NCBI GenBank assembly: GCA_015680685.1
Contig: MNCI01000900.1
Location: 10,386-31,484 of the forward strand
Direction of reading: 5' to 3'
DNA: 21,099 nucleotides
DNA from: Gnetum montanum
Lineage: Eukaryota > Streptophyta > Gnetopsida > Gnetales > Gnetaceae
Made by a program: the position numbers and the translations under genes. Of this stretch, positions 10,628 to 19,355 are shown piece by piece (position 1 is the stretch's first letter; every line of letters starts with the position of its first letter). The notes beneath the pieces were generated by a model. The model saw only the letters and a list, made by a program, of their open reading frames with translations, searched no databases and was not told the origin of the DNA.

Positions 10628-10644
10628 CCCTAGCAACGGTACCA
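10628..10644 (-). promoter_or_regulatory. Primer-binding site for tRNA-Asp
   Basis: On the minus strand this reads TGGTACCGTTGCTAGGG, one base after the 5' LTR. The complement of the plant tRNA-Asp 3' end is TGGCGCCGTTGCCGGGG, so 13 of 17 bases match. The four mismatches are two CG dinucleotides that both read TA. tRNA-Asp priming is known from Athila-type plant Ty3 elements, so this also suggests the element's affinity. Confidence 0.85.
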
Positions 10645-10645
10645 A

Positions 10646-11497
10646 TGATGAGTGGTGAGGTACCCCAATGCCCAACCATATGAATCACAAGCATTCACAC
10701 ATGATCCAATCAAATTCTATGGATGGGACTAGTTGTGGCATCTAGATCGCTATGCCTTGATTACAGTTTGTTGTCTTCCCACTTGGACTAGTGGTAGCTT
10801 TGTCACGTATGGTTTAGTCTAGAGTGAGGCATATGATTTTTATTATTTTATATTTTATTGTTCTACGATTAACAATAGCTTGAAACTCAATTTATAATCA
10901 ATTCAACTAATCTAATTGCTAATTAATAATCAACTACCGTAACATAAGTATTTGATCCTATTTCCCGTGCATATCCTAAACACATATAACGTTATTAGGT
11001 TACCATACATTAAGCATTGTTGGGATTACTAAGAGTCATATGAATGCTCAAAGAAATCATACCTATGTGCTTAATTAATTAACATACATGAAAATGTAAA
11101 TATTAACTAAGTATGTGAAAAGTAAATTTCATGGAAAGTAAATCTAATCTAAGTCAAAGTGCTGCAATGAATAAGAATCAATTTCAATCTTATTGCTACT
11201 GATGAAATATGTCCAAGTACATTGCCACTCGAATAAGACTTCATACAACTAACTCAGATCCACTCTATGGGCACTCACTAACTATTCTCTAAGATTACAG
11301 AATAAAACTACAAGAATTTCTCTACTCTATTGACAAAACTATGAAAAACTACTTGAAAAAATGACTTGAAATCATGAGCCCAAGCATTATATTTATAGGA
11401 TTGTCCATACCCCGTGACATCAGATGTCTAGCATCGCATCTTGGGCCTCTAATGTTAAATACCTAATGTTGGAGCATGAGAAAAACATGATTCATCA
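10646..11497 (-). repeat. 5' LTR (right copy) of the gag-only element
   Basis: It is 852 bp and begins TGATGAGTGG and ends TCATCA on the plus strand, matching 5128-5966. GTCTTCCCAC is at 10773-10782 and the TATA block at 11388-11399. A hand comparison of the first 180 bp with the left copy gives about 27 differences, about 25 of them transitions. Confidence 0.93.
11388..11399 (-). promoter_or_regulatory. TATA box in the 5' LTR
   Basis: On the minus strand this reads CCTATAAATATA, identical to the block in the other LTR. It lies in the LTR that would drive transcription of the element. Confidence 0.7.
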
Positions 11498-11502
11498 ATG
11501 AG
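11498..11502. repeat. Target-site duplication, right copy (ATGAG)
   Basis: It is identical to 5123-5127 on the other side of the element, which fixes the right border and shows that LINE sequence 4581-5127 was once joined to 11503 onward. Confidence 0.9.
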
Positions 11503-12960
11503 TATTTATATCTTGCTAAATCCAACCAATGAAATTTAAGAAATCATTTTTTCTTTATCCAATTTAAAGGATGTTGCTTTTTCCACTAGATCAAAGCTTT
11601 GTGAAAAAAATTTAATATTTGCAAAATGGAAAATTTAATAATGTTTGAATTTGAAGGGTAAATTTGTTGATAAAAATTATGGAATTTAATTAAAATTTGA
11701 TGAAAATATTTAAAATTTTGTTTACCACAAATTGTGGGATTATAGCATGTGTCGTTATCTTTAAAACATGAGTTAACCATAAGTCATGGTCTTAAAAAAT
11801 GATCAAAAATTTGAAATTGAGACTTCCACAAGTCTTAGTATGTTGATCATGACCTAACCATAGGTTTTTATGTAAAAATTATATTTTTGGATCAATGTTA
11901 GGAGCCTGTAGATCCCTCAATTTTTGAATTCTTTCTTCTACTTGACTTTGTTGCATTTCCATATATAAATATGACCTTATAGTATGTTGAAATTTGGCTT
12001 GTTGAATTTCTTTTCTTTTCTTACTTTAAGTTAATAACATGGACATGAAAATTGAATGAGGTATAATTGTCCACAGTGCATACTAGAACTAACAAACAAA
12101 GCCTACAAAGGTTTTCTTCTAAAACTTTTTCGTCAACTAGGCTACCTCTACGTTAAAATCCTAGTAGTTTTCCCAATAGAAGAGAACATAATAATCAAAT
12201 CAAGAGTAGCTTTCAGCAAAATGAGTCAATAGTTTGAATAAGCCCTTAGAAGATAGCAAACTTATAGAGTAGGAAAATAATGTAACTAATTTTCTAAGTA
12301 AAGGAATCTATTCAAATGACATTGGATATCATTTTACCCTAATTATAGATTTAATCAAGTGAAAGAACAACGTGAAATAGGCACATTAATAAGGAACAAA
12401 GTTCTTACAACATTCGTAAAGGATTCATATGTAGATAATTTTCAAGTGTCATCTAAATATAGAATAAAATTGAAATCCCCTACCAACAAGAAAGACTCAA
12501 AAATAGTGTAAAGCTTCATTTAAGCTTCTCCATGAAAAATAGGATAATTAGTAATCTTTGGTAGTAAATAAATAGTAATCAAAATCCAAGGTTTATCAAG
12601 CAAAATCCTAACTACCAACATATTAAGATAGATCATAGAAAAGTTACTTTAAAATCCTTACACCTAATAATCCATAGTCCTCTAGAATGCCTAATTCTTA
12701 GGGAAAAATAAAGCCTACATTTAAGAACCATTTTCTAATCTAGCCACTATTGTGTATATCATTATAGTAAATAAAAAATATCAATTTTTTTACAAAGCCA
12801 CCAATTTTTTTGTCATACTATGAGAGAAATGAGAAACTCCTCTCACCTTGTAGCTTAAGATCTTCATTTACTTCTAGAGGATAAGGCTGTTTCATGTCCT
12901 TGGTGTAGAGAATCAAGATAAGTCAAGGTCATTTGGAGGTGTTGATTCTTTTCTTGCCTT
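11503..12960 (-). pseudogene. L1-type LINE fragment: endonuclease domain and linker
   Basis: The minus strand shows LLVGDFNFIL (12466-12495), the GDFN motif of APE-type LINE endonucleases, then LINVPISRCSFT (about 12390-12355). HLNRFLYLE (about 12319-12293) fits the L-D-R-F-L motif, and LLTHFAE (about 12216-12236) sits where S-D-H-x-P is expected. Farther on, about 11905-12030 stays open as a Gln/Glu-rich stretch (RKEIQQAKFQHTIRS and on), possibly the linker to RT. Stops and frameshifts are frequent. The RT part that should follow is at 5127-4581, beyond the inserted element. The endonuclease would nick the target DNA. Confidence 0.68.
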
Positions 12961-13089
12961 TTTTTTTTTCAAAATTTGATTTCTTGGGATCTAACTAGAA
13001 ATATTGAAAAGGTATAATTACCAAATACTGAACAATAAATGGATTGATCAAAGCTAATTGAGAAATATATAATAGTGCCATTATAGGAT

Positions 13090-13500
13090 TAAAAATAGAT
13101 ATGTTGTATTCTTATGCTTCTACCTATGATAAAGTTTCTTGTAAAAAAAGAGATGGCCTCCTCGATTAAACCAAAAGAAACAATCGTGTGTGAGCTCTAT
13201 TTGGATCTTCATACCTTTCTACTAAATAACTTGAATTCTTTCTTAATGTAGATCTACCTTTATTTCAATCACTAAAAAGAAAAGAAGGTAGACATCAAAA
13301 CCTATATGAATCCTCCAATTCTTACATGCAAAACCTCTTCATTGGTTATATAGTACAAATCATAAGGGTTCCAAATCACAATATAAGGGAAGTTTTCAAA
13401 TGTTGACTCTAGTGAATTTGAGGTATCTTATATAACATAAGTACTATGGGCAAAATTTTGGGTGGTAGGAGAAGACTACATTGGACTTCATTCTTCACTT
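13090..13500 (-). pseudogene. L1-type LINE ORF1 remnant
   Basis: Upstream of the endonuclease on the same strand, VDLH (13246-13257) is followed after two stops by CFFWFNRGGH (13153-13182). The pattern fits the end of the plant L1 ORF1 domain, V-D-[LV]-x then a C-x-x-C...G-H knuckle, with the second Cys read as Trp. Farther upstream, PIVLMLYKIPQ (about 13430) may be the P-[IV]-W-[VI]-x-[LF] segment. The evidence is weak on its own, but order, strand and spacing relative to the endonuclease agree. Confidence 0.45.
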
Positions 13501-14667
13501 TTGATATAGAAGTGCATTTGAAAGTACACTACTCTTCTACTTGTAATTTTGAATAAAATAATCAACCACCATGTCAAATAATTTTAAGAATAATATGGAA
13601 ATTGTCCTAAAAGAAAAGTTAAATTAGGAAAAATGGCATAATTAACTTATCCTAGTAGCCAAAGCAGATCAAATGGTTGGAGGACATCTTTAAGAAAATA
13701 ACTATAATGCACTCACATTGATTGTAGATAAATCCAACATGAAGGAGGTAAATAAGTGGGAAGATATAGATGTGATTCTTTCTTCTTTAATTCTTCTAGT
13801 AATAAATAAACATCATCATAAAATGATGTAAAATTGTAATATTTCATGGAAATATTGGATACATTTAAGATGAATTTTAGAAAAAAAAAGTCTTATATGA
13901 AGATTATTTACCTTTTAAACAAGATAGACAGAGGGAGTATGGAATGGAAAAATTTCTTGGAAGTTATTTTGAAGCTTTAAGAAATTAATAAGATCCTTGA
14001 TAATTCCTAGAAGTATTAGTGGATTTGCTTAAGCCTTTCTTATCAAAAGTGTTCAACTAGATCCTATTTACAATCAAGTCATTACCACACTATCAATGAC
14101 ATGATAAAAGGCATGAACTTTGAAGCCTTCAATAGTATTTTAACAAATCTTGATAAGTTGCATAATGCTTGCACTTAGAAAAGCATGGAAATAGATCCTT
14201 CATGTAATAAAGAAAATTATAATGGTAATAGCATGTAATAACATTTGAAGAGTAAGAGTAAGTAGAAGTATATCTAAATTGACTAGAAAAATGAAAATCA
14301 AGAAGAAAAAGCAAAGCTTCAATAACAATAAGAATAAATTATGGCATAAAAAAGATGTGGTAAAAAGATCTTTATATATTAGAGTGAAAAAATTCATATA
14401 AGTGAAGAATAAACATAAAGGATATTAGACGAAGAAGAATAGGTAGAAGTTACAATCTAGTCATACACTTATGTTTATTAATATAAAATAGCCAAGACCT
14501 TCTATATATGAGTACTAGTATTATGATAAACTAGTAAATAATCAAGCTATATCATTATTTCTACAAATTCTTTTATAACATATGAAGATAATGCTTGGAT
14601 CATATACACAGGATCAACTTAGCATGTGAATTTCATAAAATTCATACTCTACAAATCAAACAAAAAG
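13501..14667. other. AT-rich stretch without recognisable gene
   Basis: No reading frame with a recognisable motif was found on either strand. It may be the 5' part of the LINE or older decayed repeat. The right end is set by the LTR start TGATGAG at 14668; AAAAG (14663-14667) would be that LTR's target duplication, but its partner is outside the window. Confidence 0.4.
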
Positions 14668-15071
14668 TGATGAGCACTGAGTGTACCCAATGCTCCACAA
14701 TATGATCTACAATCATCATAGTAGATCATGACATAATCCATGGATAGATTAGCAATTGCATTTAGTCTTCTTAAGTGATCATGAATCATTGTCTTCCCAC
14801 CTAGACTAGTAATGACCTTTATGTTCATATGATTTATCCTAGGTGAGGCATATGATCAATGATGTTGTAATGGACATGACTAAGCTACTAGAAAACATGA
14901 ATAATATCTAATAATTAATTATCTAAAATATGAATTAAATCCTAAACTAACCTAAGAATGATAGATCTTTGATATCTAATCCATTATCACATCCTGTACT
15001 TGTATATTCATTGCTAGGATTACTAAGCATTACACTATTAGGTGTACTGAGTGAATACATGTTATGCTCAT
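14668..15071 (-). repeat. Partial LTR of a related family, interrupted by insertion
   Basis: It starts TGATGAG and shares ordered blocks with the other LTRs: GTCTTCCCAC (14791-14800), GAGGCATATGAT, and AGGATTACTAAGCATTACA near 15012. It is clearly more diverged from them than they are from each other. It stops at 15071, exactly where the next element's LTR begins, so its remainder should reappear beyond the right end of that element. The sequence to its left is not a primer site, so it is either a 3' LTR in minus orientation or a solo LTR. Confidence 0.75.
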
Positions 15072-15683
15072 TGATGAGTGATGAGGTACCCCTACACTTA
15101 ATCATATGAAATGAGTGTCGCACACGTGATCCTGTCGAACTCTGCAGATGGACTAGTTGTGGTACCTAGATAGTTATCCTTAGGTCGCAGTTCGCTGTCT
15201 TCCCACCTGGACTAGTATTGCATTTGTCACATATGGTTTAGTCCATATGAGGTGTATGATGTGTTCCTAATTCTAACGCTACTCTTGAAGGAAGTGGAAA
15301 ATAATATTAACTAAGCTAAGCTATGAGGAAAAGGGTAAGAAAATCTAATCTAGCCTAAGTGCGACGAGCAACCGATTCCTTGATCAACCATACACATCTT
15401 GAACCTCGTGCATGACTACCACTAGGATTACCAAGCGTAGATCCTAGGTANAAAATAAAAAAATAAAAAAATAACAATGTGAATGCTGCAATGATGAAGT
15501 AATCTTGATCTTTATTGTCGGTCATGTGCATGTCCAAGTACGACACACTCGAATAAAGACACCGTACAATTACATTCACCACACTGTGGGCAGACACGGA
15601 AAAAAGTCTAACTTTGGAGGGATCAAACTGCCAGAGTTTCACTACAATAAAACTGGGATCCCCAAACAAGGGAATGCCACCTC

Positions 15684-15692
15684 TTATTTATA
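15684..15692 (-). promoter_or_regulatory. TATA box in the 3' LTR
   Basis: The minus strand reads TATAAATAA, in the same place relative to the LTR end as in the two other LTRs and directly downstream of the repeat array at 15709-15827. Confidence 0.65.
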
Positions 15693-15708
15693 GACATTGT
15701 GGCAGACT

Positions 15709-15827
15709 GTGATATTTCCTATGCAATATCGTAGGGAAGACGCGATATCACGTATGCGATATTGCGGGGGATGCGATATTGCGGCGGACGTGATATCGCG
15801 TATGTGATATCATGGCCTATGCGAATT
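15709..15827 (-). repeat. GATATC-type repeat array in U3
   Basis: About eight imperfect units close to A-Y-G-Y-G-A-T-A-T-Y occur at roughly 15709, 15721, 15740, 15754, 15771, 15788, 15802 and 15819. Spacers of 4-9 bp are often CG-rich. Each core is near-palindromic (GATATC), so the array can read on both strands. It sits immediately upstream of the TATA box in the element's own direction, where LTR enhancers lie. A weaker version (GATGTCG, CATCGCATC) is at 5895-5920 and 11415-11440. Confidence 0.75.
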
Positions 15828-15838
15828 GCGTCTCATCA

Positions 15839-15847
15839 TACCCCCAC
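15839..15847 (-). promoter_or_regulatory. Polypurine tract of the second Ty3-type element
   Basis: The minus strand reads GTGGGGGTA directly before TGATGAG, the LTR start, as in the element at 5128. Confidence 0.8.
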
Positions 15848-16013
15848 GACTGAATAAAAACTTGTCCTCGAGTTACAAGGAGAAAAAGCTTCATTAATTA
15901 CATAGTGGATAGGTATGGAATTATTAACTGAAAAAACAAAAAAGGAAATGATGCCGCAATGTGGGAAGACGCAACATAGAAAAAATGCTACACTATAGTA
16001 CAAAAAATGGAAC

Positions 16014-18596
16014 TCATGTAGTTCCTAGTGGTGGTGGCTCCTCCATGGATGCTTTCCCCTTGTCACGTGCTCTAAGCTTGGAAGGTTGATGATGTTGAAG
16101 AATGACCTGGAGCTTCTCCTCTTCAGTCCAAGGGTCTTGTGCCTTCCATGCTAATGTTCCAATGTTTGACGGAGTCGGCACTTCCCACGGACAGGGTAGT
16201 TTTGGAAACATCTGATTAGCTTTGACATACCATGCGATGAACACCCGTTGTTCCTCTTCATAGGCTCTGGCTTTGTCTTTGTATTCATGAAGCTCTGTTA
16301 GCCATTGAGCCAAGTCAGTTGCAACATCTTTCTGTCCCTTGTAGCTTTCTTTTACCACTGCAAGTTCAGAATTTGTGACATCTAGTTTCTCAGCCAACTT
16401 CTTGCGCTCTACAAATTCTGCTTCATATTTGATATGGGTGGAAGCTACTTGTTACTCGAGCTCTAACCTCAGGCATCCTACTATTAACATGGCTAGGTTG
16501 GCATATCTAAGGTTTTCCAACTCCATGTATTCGGTCAAATCTTGGATCTGTAGGTCCCGGTTCTTAATTTCTACTTGGTGGGCAAAGGCGTAAGTGTCTA
16601 ATATGGCCCTCCAATTAGTGTGCTGAGCACTAATGTTGTTGATTTGAGCCTTGGCCATATGGATCTCCTTCTCCAAGATTTTTTTGTACATCCCCACCTG
16701 ATCACGGAAATGCTCCTTCAGCTTCTCATGTCGTTTAGCCTCATTTTGCCACATGCTGATCTCAATGGTTGATTTTTGGCAAATAGCACATACCTCCTTC
16801 ATTGAGAGGGTTAGATTTTCTCTAGCTAAGCAGCTTACATCTCGGTTGACCCGAATGAACTATTCTCGTAACTGATAAAAGTGTTCATCGAGAACATTCT
16901 TTTGTTTCTCCATAGAAGTCAACTGAAGGTTATCTGCAATCAACTGCTTATTCTCTTCTTCTAAGGCCTTGAGTGCCTTAAGATGTGCATGAATTTGTGC
17001 TTGTGCGGTAGAGGCATTCCAAGTGGCCATCTCCTTTTCTTCTACCACCTTTTTATTTTTTGCAATTAGCTTTGTTAATTGCTCAGTTCTGAAATTTTCT
17101 AGCTGGTCTACAAGAACAAATTGCAAAGGATACCGCTATGCTACTTGTAAGGCTACGAGCTACTCTTGTAGTTTCTACACTTCAGCTTCAGCATGGTCGG
17201 CCCTTACTTCGGATATGACCAGCTTCCCCTTTGTGGAAATGAGGTCTGATTAAATTGTTGTTACATCCTGGGGGATGTCAAACAGAGACGTCAAAACTTA
17301 TCTTGTTTGAAGCAATTTGTCCAGTGCATCCTCATGTTCGGTAGGAGTCATTGACGCTTTGGCAAGAGTTTGAGCATCCCGTGCTCTTGAAAGATCTACC
17401 AGTGGCACAATAGGTACGTTAAAGGATTCTTTGATATGGTCAGCGACCACTTCTGTAGCTTCCATGGCATCCTAGTGTTGCATGACCACCACAGTGGCCC
17501 CTTCACCAATCTCTAACTGCACTTGAAAATATGTCGCGTTTCCAAAGATCTTTTGTGACCATCTACTTTCCCCTCCTCCTATTTGGATGGATAATTCATC
17601 CCTTGTGCAATCTAATGAAATAGTAGGCTGGTCAGCATCATCGATGATGTGGAAGAGGTTTGCGTCATCACGACTTCCCCAACTAACCATCTCAGCGATG
17701 GCCCTAAGATGGGTCATCGACAGTCTGTAGTCTTGCGGCAGCGGTGGCTGATCCTAGCCTGTGCTGGGTCTTGCTTCTTGTTGTTCGCTGGGACCTGTGG
17801 CTGGGGGTTGATTGGGTCCTGCAAGTTGAGTTGTAGGTGATCCAGTCATCTTTTCTTCTTCTTCATTTGGTCTCAGCTCTTTGCCAGTGCTCTTTCTTGG
17901 AGCTAGCGCCTTTAATAACTCAGCATAAGAAGGATTCTAGGCCTTTCGGAGGACATCATTTGTGTATCCCTGAATACCAGCCCGTTGGCATAGTTTTCTG
18001 ATAAGACAAGGAAAAGGCAGTGCCATCTTCCCTGACTTCTGTTCTTCAAATCGCCTTAGGATCTCCATCAAATATAGATGGGGAAGGTTACCATTAACCT
18101 TTCCCATCAACACTGCACATCCCCTTGCCACATACGTAGATATTCTTTTCAAATCTTTTGTGGGGAAGAGGTGATAGGTTCTAATTTTGAAATAAACCCA
18201 CTCTTTCGTCGTCAATTCTTCAAAAGTCTTATTTATGCCATAAGCCTTCTCTAACCAGTTCTTTCGCACATCAGGGTCTGATCGGGTAGATAACCGAGCA
18301 ATATGGGGGCTTGAATTCCAAAGGTTTAAAACTTCCAAAATTGCTTACGCAAAAAATTCTACTGTCACACCACAAATGTTAACCATGGTGCCTTGCTCCT
18401 TATTGTGCCAGAACAGGTACATTTCACCTAAGTACCAAGCACCGCACTCAGAGAGGATAGGCCATAAGGGAGACCCTTTAAGGTGATCCCTAACAGTCTC
18501 AAGAGCAAATTCTGCAAAAGATTGGAAGTTAAGCTCCACAATTACTACAGCAACTGTGGACTTCATATGGATAGCCTGAACACATTTAGGGGGCAA
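16014..18596 (-). pseudogene. Extra frame: plant-transposon-protein-like domain plus coiled coil
   Basis: One minus-strand frame (about 860 codons) runs from at least 18596 to the TGA at 16014-16016 with no frameshift, broken by 11 stops at 18345, 17937, 17754, 17472, 17298, 17250, 17175, 17160, 17136, 16860 and 16452 (left coordinate). The amino third shows ICGVTVEFF, WVYFKIRTYHLFPT, YVARGCAVLMGKVN and LPFPCLIRKLCQRAGI. This fits the pattern W-x-x-F-[IV]...L-x-P-T...L-x-F-P-x-L-I-x-x-L-C-x-x-A-G-[VI] of the putative plant transposon protein family (PF20167-like, recognised by eye). A Pro/Gln-rich linker lies at 17750-17850. From about 17250 to 16250 the sequence is a long Glu/Lys/Gln/Leu-rich coiled coil. 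The start is uncertain: 18596 is not ATG, and an ATG at 18657-18655 lies in another frame. Its place between gag and the 3' LTR is where Athila-type elements carry an extra (env-like) frame. Function unknown. Confidence 0.8.
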
Positions 18597-18659
18597 CGTG
18601 AGTTGTTGTCCTGGTTCAGGCGCAGCAGTAGCTCCTCTTTCTGCCTACCCGAACCATCT

Positions 18660-19266
18660 TGTAGGAGGTTCTTCTTGATGGATGCTGAATGATTACACCT
18701 CCTATTCTACATGTTGTCTGGCAGGGACCTGTCTTCTACCTCTCCAAGGTTGTTTCGCTTCACCTTGAACAGGACCCTCTCGCTATGCACATTTCGGGGC
18801 CATCTACAATCACATGGCCAAACGGTAGTAAGGTTGTTTTCAAAGTCAAGTTATACCTTACTACATGCCTTTAATTAAAGATCTTATGTTATTGTGTGAT
18901 CATGCCTGAAAATTATAATAATGGGTCCTATGACTTAGATGGGTTTCATTTTAATCTCCCGGTGTACCTAAGGTCATATTATTTTTGGCACAATTTTTTA
19001 AGTGTTAGTGTTAATTACCCTAATTTATTTCCTTTGGATGATGATAAATTTCAAAAAATTTAGGCACTTTTGAACAAGTGTCTCTCCCCCAAGACTAAAT
19101 TGAACACTTCGGGTTCAAGCAGGTTCAAACGGAATTAAAATCGGAGCACCAGTGAGCGAGATATGAGTGAAAAAGCAAGGGTCACGCAATTGCAAGTCAT
19201 AGAGAAAAATTTCAAAAATTCCCCCCATGTAAATGGAAAAATGAGCCTAAGTGTTGTGGCAGGGTT
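18660..19266 (-). other. Region upstream of the extra frame
   Basis: No convincing reading frame was found on either strand. On the minus strand it lies between the internal TATA box and the start of the extra frame, so it would be its untranslated leader, or an intron-containing leader, if the internal promoter is real. 18700-18860 is less AT-rich than its surroundings and could be decayed amino-terminal coding sequence. Confidence 0.4.
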
Positions 19267-19355
19267 CCTATTTATAGGTAAATAGGATGCGATGTCGCGT
19301 ACGGTACATCGCGTATGTGATATCACGTAGGACGTGATATCGTGTACGCGATATC
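19267..19355 (-). promoter_or_regulatory. Internal TATA box with GATATC-type repeat array
   Basis: On the minus strand, five imperfect units of the type seen in the LTR (at about 19346-19355, 19332-19341, 19315-19324, 19300-19309 and 19287-19296) lead directly into CCTATAAATAGG (19267-19278). Order, strand and spacing copy the LTR promoter. Neither the TGATGA end nor the GTCTTCCCAC block is nearby, so it is not simply another copy of the same LTR. It points toward the extra frame, whose start lies about 610 bp downstream. It could be an internal promoter or a remnant of a different LTR family. Confidence 0.5.

Larger units (their letters stand above)
5128..11497 (-). mobile_element. Non-autonomous gag-only Ty3-type LTR retrotransposon
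   Basis: This 6370-bp element lies on the minus strand. From its 5' end (right) it has an LTR (10646-11497), a tRNA-Asp primer site (10628-10644), a leader, a broken gag (about 10411-8521), about 2.5 kb without recognisable coding, a purine tract (5967-5976) and the 3' LTR (5128-5966). Both LTRs have TGATGA/TCATCA ends, and a perfect ATGAG duplication flanks the whole. I found no protease, RT, RNase H or integrase motif on either strand. It therefore resembles gag-only (TR-GAG/LARD-like) elements that borrow pol from an autonomous partner. LTRs differ by about 15% over the first 180 bp, nearly all transitions. It sits inside an older LINE. Confidence 0.92.
15072..15838 (-). repeat. 3' LTR of the second Ty3-type element
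   Basis: It is 767 bp, starts TGATGAGTGATGAGGTACC and ends TCATCA. It carries GTCTTCCCAC at 15197-15206, a TATA box at 15684-15692 and a repeat array between that and its U3 end. It is less AT-rich and keeps more CpG than the LTRs at 5128 and 10646, which suggests a younger insertion. Confidence 0.88.

Noticed and set aside
14129-14397. Two overlapping minus-strand open frames of 61-65 codons
   Set aside because: Low-complexity Phe/Leu/Tyr strings from AT-rich DNA without a motif.
15709-15827. Regular repeat array as a CRISPR
   Set aside because: Units are about 10 bp, imperfect, with 4-9 bp spacers, and lie in the promoter part of a plant LTR.
16375-18874. Several plus-strand open frames opposite the extra frame
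   Set aside because: They are antisense shadows of the long minus-strand frame and show no motif.
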